In this document: one piece after another, positions 51,501 through 64,000 of the stretch
How positions within the stretch are numbered: position 1 is the stretch's first letter
Layout: each line of letters begins with the position of its first letter
Assembly: GCA_037389465.1 (NCBI GenBank)
Contig: JAZARR010000231.1
Coordinates: forward strand, 868,001 to 932,000
Source of the DNA: Baylisascaris procyonis
Lineage: Eukaryota > Nematoda > Chromadorea > Rhabditida > Ascarididae
Length of the DNA stretch: 64,000 nucleotides
Reading direction: 5' to 3'
Made by a program: the position numbers and the translations under genes
Notes under the pieces: generated by a model
Seen by the model: only the letters and a program-made list of their open reading frames with translations
What the model was told of the DNA's origin: nothing
Databases searched by the model: none

Positions 51501-54500
51501 TTAAAAATATTGAAAAATACTTCAGTCATGTTGAAGTACGGAAAATTAAATGTAAAGTAGAAGTGCCTAATTAAAAATCGCATTTAGAATGGTTTGATGT
51601 GCAACCTTTGGAATATCGACAAACGTATTTTCATCTATTAGTATACTAAAATATAGTAGCTGACTTCATAATTATTAAATTCGATCAATTGTTTCCGTTT
51701 TTCGCAAGCCGACCATGACCATCGATTTCAATTTTCCCTTAAAATCTCCATGCCGTTCTGAATTTTCTTCACTAAAGAGTTGATCTCGCATAATTTATCG
51801 CCATTTGAGGTGGAAATTATCGCTATTTTCATAAATCATTCATATTCGGTGAATCCCCATGATATCAATAAGTCTCCACAATTAATGACATTTTTCGCTC
51901 GCGTTATATGTTCCTCAGGTATGTTACATATTCCAGTTTCCAAGAATATTGATTTTTTTTTTTGCATTCGTTCTTTAAACCATATTAAGATGTTTTACAA
52001 ATATGTATTTCTTTTCTTGTCTTAAATTACGACTAAATCTTATCTCATTTTCTGTGTTATTTAATCGTACATCTTTATCGGTATTTACTTGATTTTATAA
52101 GTCAATAAGGATTTGTTAATGATGTCGATGAATTGCTGAAGTTGTGTATTGATCTATTGTGTGCTTCAGTTCAATTGCACTCAGCTGAATTGCAATGCTA
52201 CAATGCAGCTGTTGTTGCTGCTCTATACATATACTCAATCAATAAGAAAGTTTGACCCACTCTACTTGTGATTTTCGTATCACACTTTTTCATCTAATAT
52301 TTCTTCACCTGTTCAGCTGCAATATATGAATCCAATGCTAGACTGTTTTCAGGATCGCTTCCAAAGAAAGCGATACCATCGAATACTTCATAAAACGTCT
52401 TATTCCTTTGATTGCCGTATCGTCGGTTTGACACATTGATTAGTTTGTGATCAACGATTAACTAATCGCATTTTGTGCACAATTATTCCACTCATAGAAC
52501 TCTTTACTTCTTTGGATGCTTAATGCGATCAATGCTGTTTTGTTTTACAATACTTTATTGCTCGTGTGACGTCGTTATCTTTGCCCTTTATAGAAGCGAA
52601 CACTTTTTTTAGATTTGTTTATAACTTCAATATCATTGAATTGCCTTCGTAATTAAAGGTGTGCTAGCCCAATCAGCCAATAACCATGGTTAAAAAAAAA
52701 AACAAAAACAAGTTTTCGAATGCTCAATGAATGCCAACGAATGCGCTCTACTACATGGCAACAACTAAATTCATCGCGCCTCTCATCCAATTGTTTTCAT
52801 TATTATTGACGTTTTTTTACGAATATTTTTCGTCCTTTTTTGCGAATTTTTATGCAAAAGTAAACGAATGCACATATTCGAAATTGTTGCTGTGTCAATA
52901 CGTACTTAAGCAGTAACGTAAAAAGGGAAGCCAGAAGAAGTTTGATGGTTTCGCTCCTATAAACTCCTTCCTCTTCTCCTTTCTATGTCGTCGCCTTCGT
53001 TTCTATTCAACCATTTGCTTCCTTTACATTTTCATTCACAGTTCATCTCACCTGCATTTGTTCAGTCGAGATGAGATCCTTCTACTTCTCTCATTATTTT
53101 TTGTTGCCCTACTAACTCAGTTTTATGTAACTTTTCAATTCCTTATTGAGTAATTTTTTCACTACCAACTCTAGTACTCGACTTTTCCTTATTCTTGCCG
53201 CGTTTATCGCATTTCCCTTTGCCTATGCAATTTCTTTGTACACTCTCATTTCTGTCGCCGCAATTTAATTGCCATCATTATAATCTCTCCATTTTTTTGG
53301 CCTGTTTTACAGTCCTCTAATCTTTTCTCTTGCCCTTCAATCGTGTTCATGTTTGGCCTCACCACTCAAGACCTTTGAGTGTTCTCTGCATGTTTTATCT
53401 ATCCATCCACTGCGCCCTTTATCTTATGCTGATGACTGTAGCCGAAAAGTTGAGTCGTAATTGAAATGTTATTCTCTTCTCCACTGTGATCCTTATACAC
53501 TTATAGTGGTAGTTATCCGATCACATTTCAGTCGAGATTATAAAATCCGAGTGGTTATCATCCATCGAAAATTGATTTCGACTATGTCAGTTTTTTTCTT
53601 TTGTAACCCGAAATTCGGTCTCTACCGGAGTACTTCCGTTTAGTTACTAACCGACTTTTCAAAATTCGATCGGCTGAAAGCAAATGGTTCAGATGTTTGC
53701 AACTATCATCTTTCTATCAGAAGGATTGAAGTACATCTGAAGGATCGCATGCAAGCCAATTTCTATCAGAAAAGTGCATGCGAGCCAATTTTTTCCTCGC
53801 GGCGTTACGGTTCTTTGAACACTGGGAAGTGTTCTCTTATTTAAATTATTTTTGTCTACTCTGTTTACACTGAAATTTTTCTTTCATTGCTTCCATTATT
53901 ATGGAGTTGATGAGTTCTTCTTTTCGTTTATAGTCAGCGATTCGCTAATTCTGCGGTTTGAGGGAAGTATGGCACTGCTGAACATATCACTGCTCTGATT
54001 GGTTTTTTTTTTATTTTCATTTTTTCTTATGGCTGAAAAGTTGCACTTTTCTTTGAACATCCATTATTTGCACATTTTTTGTTGATGCCGTTTCGTTCTA
54101 TCTTGCAACAACTGTTCTTGAGATTTTTTTTGGGGGGGAAAAGATCGATCGATCGCTGAATACCGCTATTTTACTAAGATGGAGAAGCGAAACTAAGCTG
54201 AAGCAACTTTATGTTACGTGCCTAAAAATTACGAATGTTCCATGCTGCAATTCCATTTATTCTCTACTCTCGGTCGCATGAAAGATGCGATAGCCGATTT
54301 TTTTAAGGAAAACCATTCGCCCTATCAGCAAAAAACATATTTCGTCCGAAACACGCTTCGCGGCAGATCGTATGAAGTCGATCGTGCAAGAGCGACATCT
54401 TTCCTAATATGCAGTGGCATTTTTTCTCCTTTTTTTTCGCTATTTTCTGATATCGAATTCGCTATTTTCTCTCTCGGGCGACTTATTTCTTCTTTTGCTG

Positions 54501-55575
54501 TATTTCTCGTCATTGTGCTTGCAGATGGAAATTTTATGACAGCGTACGTCGTCGTTTCGTTGTGGATAATTGAGTTTAATACTGAATAGACAACGGTGCT
54601 TGCAAGTTGCCCTTGATCTCTACAATCAATGATTCTGGTTGCTAAATCGTTATCGATGAAGATCGAAATAGTGTGAATTCAACAGGAATTCGGAACAGAC
54701 AGGTTGATGGAATTTTGTGCAAATCCCTTTTGCATCCCTTTTATTACCATCAACATCAGTTTCGCTCAGGACAGGCTAATATCAACAAGAGCGGCGTGCA
54801 AAGGGAACAGAGTTTGCTGAGCAAAAAGACGGGTGGTATCGAAGGCCTAAATTGGTTAAGAACTAGAATCAAATAAAAGACTTTGCTATCTGGATAGAGA
54901 AGATGCAAGAAGGTTGAGCAACGCATAGGAATATTTTAATGCTTAAAAACGCTCGGAGACTGGATGCCAACAATGGGGAAAAAGATCATGGGCTGCCGCA
55001 TGGACCGTCAAGAAACAATTCACACGGAAGACATAAATTTCGATGAAGAGGGCGATGCGAAAGGCACAAAGAAGCATTCGTGACAAGGATGTTTCTTTCC
55101 TGTTGATTCTTCGATTTGTGCTCGTTATAATTTATGCTGTCCTTTGTTATGTAGATAGTTATAGACTGGTAAGGCTGTTAATTGTAACAATTTAATTATG
55201 GAATTCGAACGACTTAACGGTTCCGCATTCACTCATGGCGAGTGGTTGAATTCAAAGAAGATCATTGTTCGAAAGATTTTACATGTTTTGAAAATTTCTG
55301 GTTAAAAATTTCTTCCTCGGGAGAAGGGAATGAAATCATTCGACTGCCGTAGAGCATTCTTCAGGTTTAGTCTTGCAAATATCGGCCAGCTGTGCTGTCC
55401 GAAGGATGTTTTCTAAAAACACAGCCATGTTCCCGTAAAGGCATTTACGTAAATTGTTGTCAACATATTTTATATTCATGTTCCGGAACATTTTGACCCC
55501 CGAATGGATTGGAAATGACGGATATTATTATTAGTAAGAGAAAAATCTGAAGCGCACGAATTTCGGAGTTTTCAG
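48509..55575. other. Mostly non-coding region after the Ser/Arg/Lys-rich gene
   Basis: AATAAA at 49066-49071 could be the distal poly(A) signal of the preceding gene, but it is 560 bases after the stop. A minus-strand series of open segments at 49620-51300 is discussed among the findings. A pyrimidine-rich stretch runs from about 52960 to 53420. A short direct duplication sits at 53708-53790. Open frames at 48630-49034 and 54218-54589 have no splice or family support. Confidence 0.4.
53593..53639 (+). repeat. Dispersed repeat, copy 1
   Basis: A segment of about 45 bases containing ACCCGAAATTCGGTC and CCGGAGTACTTCCG recurs in diverged form at 57051-57097. Flanking sequence to the right also shares AACCGA and TCGGCTGAA-like pieces. 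Confidence 0.55.
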
Positions 55576-55591
55576 ACAATCTTCGCTAAAA

Positions 55592-55900
55592 ATGGGACAG
55601 GTAGTGGATGATTGCCGCGGTATTCTTTCAGACTTCGAGCAGCATTGCCATAGAATATGTTATATAAGGTGGAATGAAGAAAAGAGCACACGAAACTCGT
55701 GTCTATGTTATTTCAAAATGGGACAACATGAGTGCAGTAAACATATGTGGAAACGTATAGAAATGAGGAATGAACTAAGAAAAAAGCTAGAGAAGAAAGA
55801 AGTGAATAACGCTGTGTGCATTGATTTTGAAGATGCTGCATTTCTGTCTAGTGAAGGCGAGTTTGTTTTTGTTTTTTTTCAAACGGTTATGTTGCGATAG
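55592..55900 (+). CDS. Small Cys-rich protein candidate (102 residues)
   Basis: The open frame begins ATG in an AAAAATGGG context, 16 bases after a good acceptor (GAGTTTTCAG ending at 55575), which could receive a spliced leader. It ends at 55900, and AATAAA follows at 55975-55980. This gives a compact leader, coding, poly(A)-signal layout. The protein is charged and has cysteines at 8, 19, 23, 37, 39, 48 and 76. C8-C19 and C37-C48 are both CX10C pairs. A basic helix (WKRIEMRNELRKKLEKKE) follows the second pair. The paired CX9-10C layout recalls mitochondrial intermembrane-space CHCH proteins of the CMC/COX-assembly type, but spacing and residues do not match any one member well. It could also be a chance frame or a processed pseudogene, since there is no intron. 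Confidence 0.33.
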   Translation: MGQVVDDCRGILSDFEQHCHRICYIRWNEEKSTRNSCLCYFKMGQHECSKHMWKRIEMRNELRKKLEKKEVNNAVCIDFEDAAFLSSEGEFVFVFFQTVMLR

Positions 55901-55974
55901 GAGAGGAATTTATTATGTAATTGGAAGAGCAAGACTGATCAATAACAATCGAACTTCATGTTTCGCTCTTCCGA

Positions 55975-55980
55975 AATAAA
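55975..55980 (+). promoter_or_regulatory. Candidate poly(A) signal AATAAA
   Basis: It lies 75 bases after the stop codon of the small Cys-rich candidate gene. In AT-rich DNA the hexamer also occurs by chance. Confidence 0.35.
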
Positions 55981-58900
55981 GTAATTCAGTCCCTTTATTT
56001 CATAATTGATGTTTTAATATAAGAACGAGTCATAATGAGTGATTGCATGGAAATAAATCAATGGAAGGTGTACTTGGGTTCTTTTAGGGAATATGGAAGT
56101 GGAGGAGTGAAGTAAGATCTCATCATGCGGTCCCATTCATTCACTCTTCTATTGCTCGAAAATAAGGACCTATAATTTCGTCCTCCTTGAAGGATCCTAA
56201 GATTCTTTCCCTTCGTGGTCATCGTTCTAGCATGAAAGTTATCGTTTTCGAAGCAACAAGTTTGCTAACAGTCATTTTTGTTCTCTTATTTATGTGGAAT
56301 TGTTGAATAGTTTGGATGTTTTACGCAATGATTGGAAATAATATTGAAAGAATGCAAAAGCATTGTTGAAATTATAATCGTTTGCTCTCTATAAGGCTGA
56401 TATTTCCTACTTCTGTTCTTTTGTGCTAATTTTTTTCTCATTGAATTTTATTTCCTCATTCCACTTTCATATGTGTTCTGAGATGAATATCTTTTAGTTG
56501 TATTCTCATTTTCTATTTACCTCTCCTTTTTTTTAAAGAACTCTTTTACTCTAACTGCAGATCTCTGATGAAGGCTTTTTTGTTTTAAACCAATTTACAG
56601 TTGTTCGAATAGATATTGTCTTCACCTATGTCCAGTGATGTTTTCGATTCGCTTGGGAGAATTCACGTCGCGCTTTCTATCGCAGATGAATCGCTGAATC
56701 AAACAAGCCGTACCTTCTTCATTTCATTCGTTCTGACGTCTTTCATTTCTAAGTTTTCTTAAATCTTGCTTCCTAATAAAATCCCATAATTCTTTTCTCG
56801 CAACGAATCCGTCAGTGTTCTACTTGACAACGAACATGCTGTTGTATATTTTATTTTAGCTAATTCTGCGTTACTTTCCTTAAGTTGGCATCGATTTGCT
56901 ACTGTTGTTTGAATAAACCTTAATGCAGTGCGACTGTACTAATCGAACAAGGTTTTAGTCAATCTTCTGACAAATTCCTTTGAACGGAAATTCGGTTGGA
57001 AGTCAAAATTTCGATTGCTTTTCACCGGCCGAGAGCTATTAGATTGCCGGCTTTTTCTGTTGCAACCGAAATTCGGCTTTCATCCGAGTGATTTCCGTCG
57101 CTAACTTTAGCTTGGTCAATTTCAGCCGAACTTCATTTTGCACTCGAGTGTAGGAATCATCCGTTTAATGAGCGAAATAAATTTCGATCACTCAACATCA
57201 TCTGCCTACACATAACATCGCCTATTAATATTACTAATATATTTTTTCTCAAATAGTAACCTTATTCCTACCTAATTATGTTTTTTTTTCTGAGTAACAA
57301 TAGTAAATACATTGCGTGCAAAGTTGAATCTTTAAATCACAAAAAAAAATCAATGAACTTTTCTTTTTCGCTCAAAGAAAATGTCGAAACGAAATTATTC
57401 ATTAAAATATTTTATTGTTCGTCAATCTCTATTTTTTGAAACCATTTATTGAATCACTGAGTATGCCGATTATATAAATGTGAATATTCATCAATCAATT
57501 TTATAGCATTGTATTATAATTTTGAAAGTTTTTTTTTTTCGCTGAATATAACGATGTTTCATTTCTCATAGATTGTTAAGCGTTTCTTGAGCGATCCTTT
57601 AAGAAATGTTGAGAGGTATTCGAGAAAAATCCCACCAATGCGCACATAGCAATGTTTGCTCTACTCAATGTCTCTATGTTCACATTGAAAAACATTTTCT
57701 AAGGTCAATCACTTTCTTCACGAAATGTGTCGTTGTAGAATCGCACACCAACTGTACTAATGCTATTTTTTCCCCGATTTTTTCTTCAAAATTTGGCGTA
57801 TTTTTTTATTATTTTATGATATCTGAATAGCGTATATTTGTAGATTAATGATCAATTTGTATATGAATCGTTTGAAACTTTTTTATGATTTGCTTATTTG
57901 TTGGTTTAATGATTGCTAAATGACTTTATATGATTAGAGACCCATTCATTTATTTACTTTTTTGTCAGTGTTTTCGCACGTTAAAGAATTTGAACGTCCT
58001 TTTTACTCTCATATGAAATTATCTGGCCTCAATATGAATGAAAATCAGATCCAGGAAAGTATTCATGTTCAAAGTGCATGGCAATATTTTAAAAATTGGA
58101 TAACGCATCAATTAAATACAATGAAGGGTTTCAGGTTTATCTGGCGGCTTCCGGTTTAAAGTAAACTGTATGTCCAAGCTAAAAATTACTGTAGGTTTAG
58201 TGCACGAGAACCATCGAATGGGACCGTAGTGAGATCTTTGAAAATTTTTTTTTCTAAAGTCCCTTCCGAAGCCGTAAGGAAACTTGCAAATGTGGCTATG
58301 CAATAAGAATGGTGAGCGTTCAACTTAACGTAACGTTGTACTCTGGAATTCGTTTAAGGTTTCCATTAACGGAAGCGTAGCTTGGAGGGAAATGGAGTGA
58401 GGGAGAGGGGAATGGGGGTGGAGAAAGGGACTGAAATAAACGCTCCGGAGAACAGTGCTATGCGCGTTTTCCTGTTATTGATTGAACCATCACCTCAGTT
58501 TATTTCTCGTCATACGCAATCGATGTTGAATTCCCCGTTTCTAATGAGCATTTAAGAAAAAGAAGTGGATTATATTAATAATTTTTTTATGTTTGGAGGA
58601 CTCACAGAAGTTCCACAATCGTTAGGCTGTCTCGTTGAGAAGTTTAACCTTCAATTATGGAAATTTCAAATAAACTTCTTTGATATATCAGGACTTTCCT
58701 ATTATCTTTGTTCACAAAAAACTTCCCCATATTCCATAAGAACTTTGTGCTCTTTTCTTATTGATAATCAGTACTGATAATCGAAGAACAAGCAAACACA
58801 AAATTCATCATCGTACAATTTGAAGAATCAAAAAGATTTGCTTTTTTTAAAGCAGAATTGAGATGCTTCTAAAGTTGAATTCAGCACGTTTGATGTGTTC

Positions 58901-61900
58901 TCTTTAAATATTCCCCCTATCTTTTTCTCTTTTTCTTTTCTTTACATCCATAAAAATTAGAAACATATCAGCCAAAAGTGACACATCGTAAGCATATCGT
59001 TCATTCATCAATCGGTTTCTTCAATGAATTTCTATTTAATCATAACGTTCCTCCCGATAAACCAACAATGACAATTTCTGAAAGTAATTCCATATAATTA
59101 CTAACATTTTTTAATGTTTATCAAGGGCAACATTAAATATTCGATGTGCTGAGATTGTTATGTTTGAAGAATACTTAGTAATACCTACCTACTTGTGGAA
59201 TGATGATGTGATATCTTATGTCGTAATGAAAATGCTGAGTGAAGATAACATGATGAATCTGTTAAACGATTCTATTTTCGATTTTCCAAGCTAATTTATC
59301 AAATATGATTCGTAATATATAAAGATTCATCAATTATTTCTAGTATTTTGCTACTGCTTATCAATTATTACAAGGTACATAGGAAATTTATTGTCTAGTA
59401 GCCATTATCGCAAAGCGCATGATTGCAATCTTTATGTGCGAAGACTGTTTTAATTCTATTAGGTAAATAAATGATATTATTTTAAAAGAAAACAGTAATT
59501 GAAAAAAAAACTTCACGGTTGTTTTTTTTTTCATGATCGTATTTAAGCTTAAGTGATATTTTACTACTCTTTAAATTGAATGTACTATTTTATAGTGCAC
59601 CACTAAAATTGGCCGATATGCCGTATTATACTATAACTTAATGGGGAAGCCGCTATACCGTACTTGATTCCACCTACATGCTTCAATATGACATCTTGTA
59701 TTGTACCGTATCAGATATTTTAGCGCCCGGTACCATATCCCCCATTTTACTTTTTATGCAAATGAAACAGCAGTTTAGGAACTTGACAAATGTCGGCCTA
59801 TATGAAACAGTTATGGCGTTCCCCAACGTATTATTAAAAATAGTATATGCATCATAATTTTCCAACAAGCTACTGTCCTCTACTACACTGTACTTAAATG
59901 TGTTATATTAGTACACATATTACACTTCAGCAGTTTTTGTGCGATTTGTTTGCTCGGAACACTTTATTTCCTCTGTCTGCTCTGTTCATATTTTCCTTTA
60001 TTTTGCAAGAGTGCATTGATTTGACCATTACCGGAAAATATAGCCACTTCAAGTCAAAGAAAAATGAATGCCCAATTAGTTCAATTTTTTCTGCTTCCAA
60101 AGTTTTTGAAACAATAATTGGGAACGCGATGTGACAACGTATCTTTCGAAACGCATTTCCGAACCATAAGCACTTTGGTTTCCTTTATTTATTTTCTTCT
60201 ATTTCCATAAAGTGCTTTAGGCTTAATTCTGTTTATGCAATGACGTTTTACTAACGATCAAATCATCTACAGGCCGTTCTATGACCTCACTTAAAATTTT
60301 TGTGTCTTGCAAAACATATAGCACCTTCAATGCTTACCACGGAAAAGTGTCTCGTAGTTTTGCAAGCTTCAGGCATGAGTTTCTTCGCTGATCTATGAGG
60401 TGCGTTTCCCTGTATAGATTATGCTATTTGATATCAAAATTGTAAGTGACATTTATTTTCACTGAGGTTGCAGTATTCTAGTGTTGCCAACAATGCTTCA
60501 ACAAGTTAATGGGGAATGTTTAAAAAGTTTTCCCAAGACCCGAATTAACCAGATTGCGGCTGTCAAGTCAAAAAAACTTTCGACTCGAAATTCCTGGAAT
60601 ATCCCAGGCTTAGAATTGCTGCATTTACTGAAGCGCTTTCCTGGTCGCAGTTATCGCATCTATAATCATTACCTAGTTTCAATATGCTCCATCAGTAATA
60701 ATCTTTACGTTAAATTTGCTTTTCATATCGTTATTGATGCATTAACTCTTTCATTTTTCCACCATCGTCTGAATTGTTTCGACCTGAATACTCTTGCTGA
60801 TCGCGCGATGCCCTCTACTTTGTTTGCCGCAATGTTTTTTTTTTTTTTTTTGAGGGAGAGAGAGAGGGAGAGATCATTGTTTTGCTCTGTAAGAAAAATT
60901 CTATTGCTGTTGTTTATAGCTATGTGATTGCTCCATCATCTGTTTCTTTTGGTTTTGGTTTCTCTATTCACATATTTTGAGTGCATTTCTCTTTTTTTGG
61001 AGATGTTGAAATAAAAAAATTATAAAAGTAAATAAATACACAACATAATAAACTTGAGATATGAGAACCGGAAATGATGAGTACAAATATGATCGGTGGA
61101 ACTTAATATATGAGAACGCTGAACCATAAGTAGACTTGAATAGCGTCAATTAAACTAAGTATATGAGAAAAGTGAGTTCGAAAATAGCAAGTACAAGCAA
61201 TGTCGGCAATGTAAGCCAGATCTTATTGATAGCTTTAACTTCTAATGCTGTTATATTCATTTGGTGAACTCTCAGACCCTTTTACGACGCGAGTAGAGCA
61301 ATTTATTTCTTTAAAGCGTTCATTTATTTCATTTATTTTCTGGTTCATTTATTTTATTTCATTTTGCATTTACAGTTTTATAAAATCTCATGTTTTTAAT
61401 TTATGGTGCATCCATGGTCTTAAATAATTAAATAATTTTAAATAATAACAAGTAATAGGTGTAAGAAGTTTAAAAACGCAAACAGGTTTAAAGCGAAATT
61501 TATATGTTTATTGTTAAATAGGTGCGTAAAAATCATCTACTTATTTAGAAAATTAATTTATACTTGCTTCCAATTAGTATTAATTCATTTCTTCAACTTT
61601 AATGTAAATAAAGATTTAGCTTATTGTATATAGTTTCATATATCTACTTTTGGTATATTCGCGAGTATATGTGTATATAAATGTGTTACATGATCGACAA
61701 AATATGCGAGTTGTATATTTTATTGTTGGCGATACAATCAATAAAAAAGAATGGTTATATCTCTTTGGTTTAGATAGTTTTTGGCGCTTAGGTGATTTAT
61801 ATTTTCATTGATATATTTATATATTTTCAAATTACATGAAGTCATAATTGATAACACATTTGCCCACTTACGGTTATTTTATTATGCACGTTTGAGGATT

Positions 61901-62481
61901 GTTTGTTTATCACCAATAGTCGCCATTTTAGAAGTTGTGAAAATCTCGCAAGTCAATTAAATACCATTGCTAACTATTCTATAAATCGATATGATTTTGA
62001 TCACAGCGGATATTTGAATCCGGAATTAGGAACCTAGATTTATGATCTCATATTTTAGTGCTGCAACGTTAATTTAATTAATGCTTAATATGTGTCTTAA
62101 TTTTTATCATTCTATAATGTTTAGTAAATTATTCTTATAAAGCATTTTAGCACTCTTGTTGCAATGGAAATAGCCTATAAATGCAATGGTAATGTTGTTA
62201 AATTTTTTGCATTGATCTAAATACATATTTTCTTGAGGAATTTGAAAATACCGATGCGGGGAATTATTACTTCCGCTCATAGAATTATTTCGAATTTTCA
62301 TATTTCTTTAATTTCAGATCTATAATTTTAGGTTTTTTTTTCTAGAATACTAGTGATGGAGATTTTTTTTTTAATTTTACGTCAATATACGTTTGGAAAT
62401 TTTATGCGATTCATTACTTTAGTTGGTTTCCGTTCCCATACCATTATCTATTCGTTTATATACCTATTATATTTATTTTAG
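55981..62481. other. Non-coding region, no supported gene
   Basis: It holds the second copy of a dispersed repeat (57051-57097), a G-rich tract (58391-58430), a T-run followed by GA repeats at 60834-60872, and highly AT-rich sequence after 61400. Open frames such as 59898-60134 and 60481-60927 have no splice or family support; the latter is extended by the T-run. Confidence 0.45.
57051..57097 (+). repeat. Dispersed repeat, copy 2
   Basis: It resembles 53593-53639 (AACCGAAATTCGGC, then ATCCGAGTGATTTCCG). A partly inverted version, GGAAATTCGGTTG, starts near 56989, so this copy may be one end of a small degenerate element spanning about 56.98-57.17 kb. Confidence 0.5.
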
Positions 62482-62492
62482 AGACGAATATA

Positions 62493-62625
62493 ATGTGGTC
62501 ACGAAATACTGCACGATTATTGAGACGTGCTACATTACGCTTGAGTATTATCAGTGGAGAATCAGCTGAGATTGATACTTCTTCAATTCGAAGAAAGAGC
62601 TATTCCAATAATTCATCGCCAAACG
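62493..62625 (+). CDS. Possible first exon of a gene continuing to the right
   Basis: A TTATTTTAG acceptor ends at 62481, and ATG follows 11 bases later, as expected for a trans-spliced nematode start. Forty-four codons run to a GTTAGTG donor (phase 1). The translation starts MWSRNTARLLRRATLRLS, a basic amphipathic segment compatible with a mitochondrial presequence, then becomes Ser-rich (SIRRKSYSNNSSPN). No phase-matched downstream exon was found before 64000, so the product is not identifiable. Confidence 0.35.
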
Positions 62626-63148
62626 GTTAGTGAGTTTCGTTTCTATGATTTTAAATAAGGAAATGAACGGAATATGAAATTAGTATTTTTTAAAAATATT
62701 CTTACATTTCTTGCACTTTTTTTCGCAATAATATGAAGTTGTATAATTGCTCTATGTTTGAATATACTCAAAAAGGATTCTCTGAATAGATACGATGGTA
62801 TTGTGCAAAAGTCTTATTCAACACATTCAGTTTTTTTTTTTATGTATTTATCGAAAAGGAATGAAAATAGGCTGCAAATGTATTATGGAAATAGTTGTGA
62901 TATAATTATTTCCTTGTCGCAAAATTTTCAAAAGCTTTCATCTCATATAAATTTTTATCGAATGAGTTCTTGATAGAATTTGTGTTGAATATCTCTTTGC
63001 TAATTTTCATGAGAAAAAAAGGCTTTTTTATGATTCGTCGTCGATTTTCCTGTATTCATGCATCCTCAATTGGAGTTCATCTCGACCATAATGATATTCT
63101 ACGAAAGTAAATTGCGCCTTATCACTTTATAGGTCTTGTGGCGTTTCG

Positions 63149-63202
<54 letters not shown>

Positions 63203-64000
63203 CTTCCATATCTTATCTTATATATATCTTATAAAAATCTTATAGCATGTATAAAATAGATATGCAAATGCTTGCAAGCATAAGAAACTTGCAAAAAAGT
63301 ATGAGAGAAGCACCTCGTAAGGAAGGGAGTGGGTAAGTGCAGATTTGATAAGCCCAAATCAATTTCGTTCTGTGCGCTGCCAGTGCTCTCTCGATGCCCC
63401 GCAAAACGCATCACTCTAGCCTATCACGTTTTTTTTAACGCAAAAAGCTATGCATACTTCATAGCGCACATTTCAACTGCTATACTTGTGAAATCTTGAA
63501 AAACCCTAAAATCTATTCTTCCACATGTGAGATTTCATGGTATTTTGAATACATCTTCCACAGTAAAATATTTTAAATTTCGATTATCTACGAAAAGTCA
63601 ACAATTTGTAATCAGTGGTTTGACTTCACTGAAGTAGTTTCTCTTTGAAGCATAACAATTGAAAAACGATGCCACACATGAATTGCCGCATCAACCGTTT
63701 TTGTAGGCATGCTCATCTGACTAACCGGGTTGCGTCAATTACAAACAAATAATAAGACCTACTTTATTTTTTATGCACCTTTGAATTAAACGCTTGCAGA
63801 CCCCCTTATGAAAAAGACGTATCCATGTGTATGTATTTATAGATGTTTGTCTGTCTTTTGATAAATACTGAAGCTGCACTTGTGAATTTCGGTGATTTTA
63901 GTCTATACCACTTAACAATCATCTGAGCCAATATTCAAACTGATCCATCACCTTCCCTAGCTTGCTTCCTCGCTTACCTTCAATTTAGTTTTTTGTATAA
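62626..64000. other. Possible intron or intergenic sequence at the right edge
   Basis: It contains a (TA)n tract at 63150-63201 and no recognisable exon. The acceptor-like GATTTTAG near 63900 leads to an immediate stop in the required phase. Confidence 0.4.
63150..63201. repeat. (TA)n microsatellite
   Basis: A dinucleotide run of about 52 bp, the fifth (TA)n tract in the window. Confidence 0.93.

Noticed and set aside
54218..54589. 123-codon plus-strand frame
   Set aside because: It starts at GTG with no acceptor nearby, turns into a low-complexity Phe/Ser/Ile region and has an open antisense frame; chance is likely.
60481..60927. 148-codon plus-strand frame
   Set aside because: It starts at GTG, includes a long T-run and GA repeat, and lacks an acceptor or a family match.

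Overview
The window looks like nuclear DNA of a nematode. It is AT-rich, carries many (TA)n and (TTTA)n tracts, and its genes are split into short exons with TTTCAG/TTGCAG-type acceptors. Two of the encoded proteins have nematode family members: an SLC2-type sugar transporter and a CAB-1/NPDC1 protein. Low gene density and kilobase introns may fit a parasitic (clade III-like) worm, but I cannot name the species.

Layout. (1) 584-6232, plus strand: the C-terminal half of a facilitated sugar transporter in five exons; its 5' half lies left of the window. (2) 6233-14093: intergenic, with two (TA)n tracts and no gene I can defend. (3) 14094-30601, plus strand: a complete CAB-1/NPDC1 homologue in six exons (274 residues). 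All splice phases agree, and a poly(A) signal lies 55 bases after the stop. (4) 30662-32906: intergenic, with a near-perfect hairpin. (5) about 32907-48508, plus strand: a large gene for a low-complexity Ser/Arg/Lys/His-rich protein of roughly 1,180 residues that I do not recognise. Its middle is five tandem repeats of a two-exon cassette; its C-terminal part is encoded by two long exons carrying a degenerate 29-residue repeat. (6) 48509-62481: mostly non-coding, with one small Cys-rich candidate gene at 55592-55900 and a speculative minus-strand exon chain at 49620-51300. (7) 62493-62625: a possible first exon of a gene running off the right edge.

No functional link between the neighbouring genes is visible. 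The transporter acts at the plasma membrane and the CAB-1/NPDC1 protein is a neuronal single-pass membrane protein. The Ser/Arg/Lys-rich protein has many basic stretches and Ser-Pro/Thr-Pro sites, so it would fit a nuclear or cytoskeletal scaffold, but this is inference. It is the best candidate for an undescribed system in the window.

Caution on evidence: at this base composition, open frames of 100 codons arise by chance several times in 64 kb. Single open frames were therefore accepted only when splice phase, repetition or family similarity supported them.
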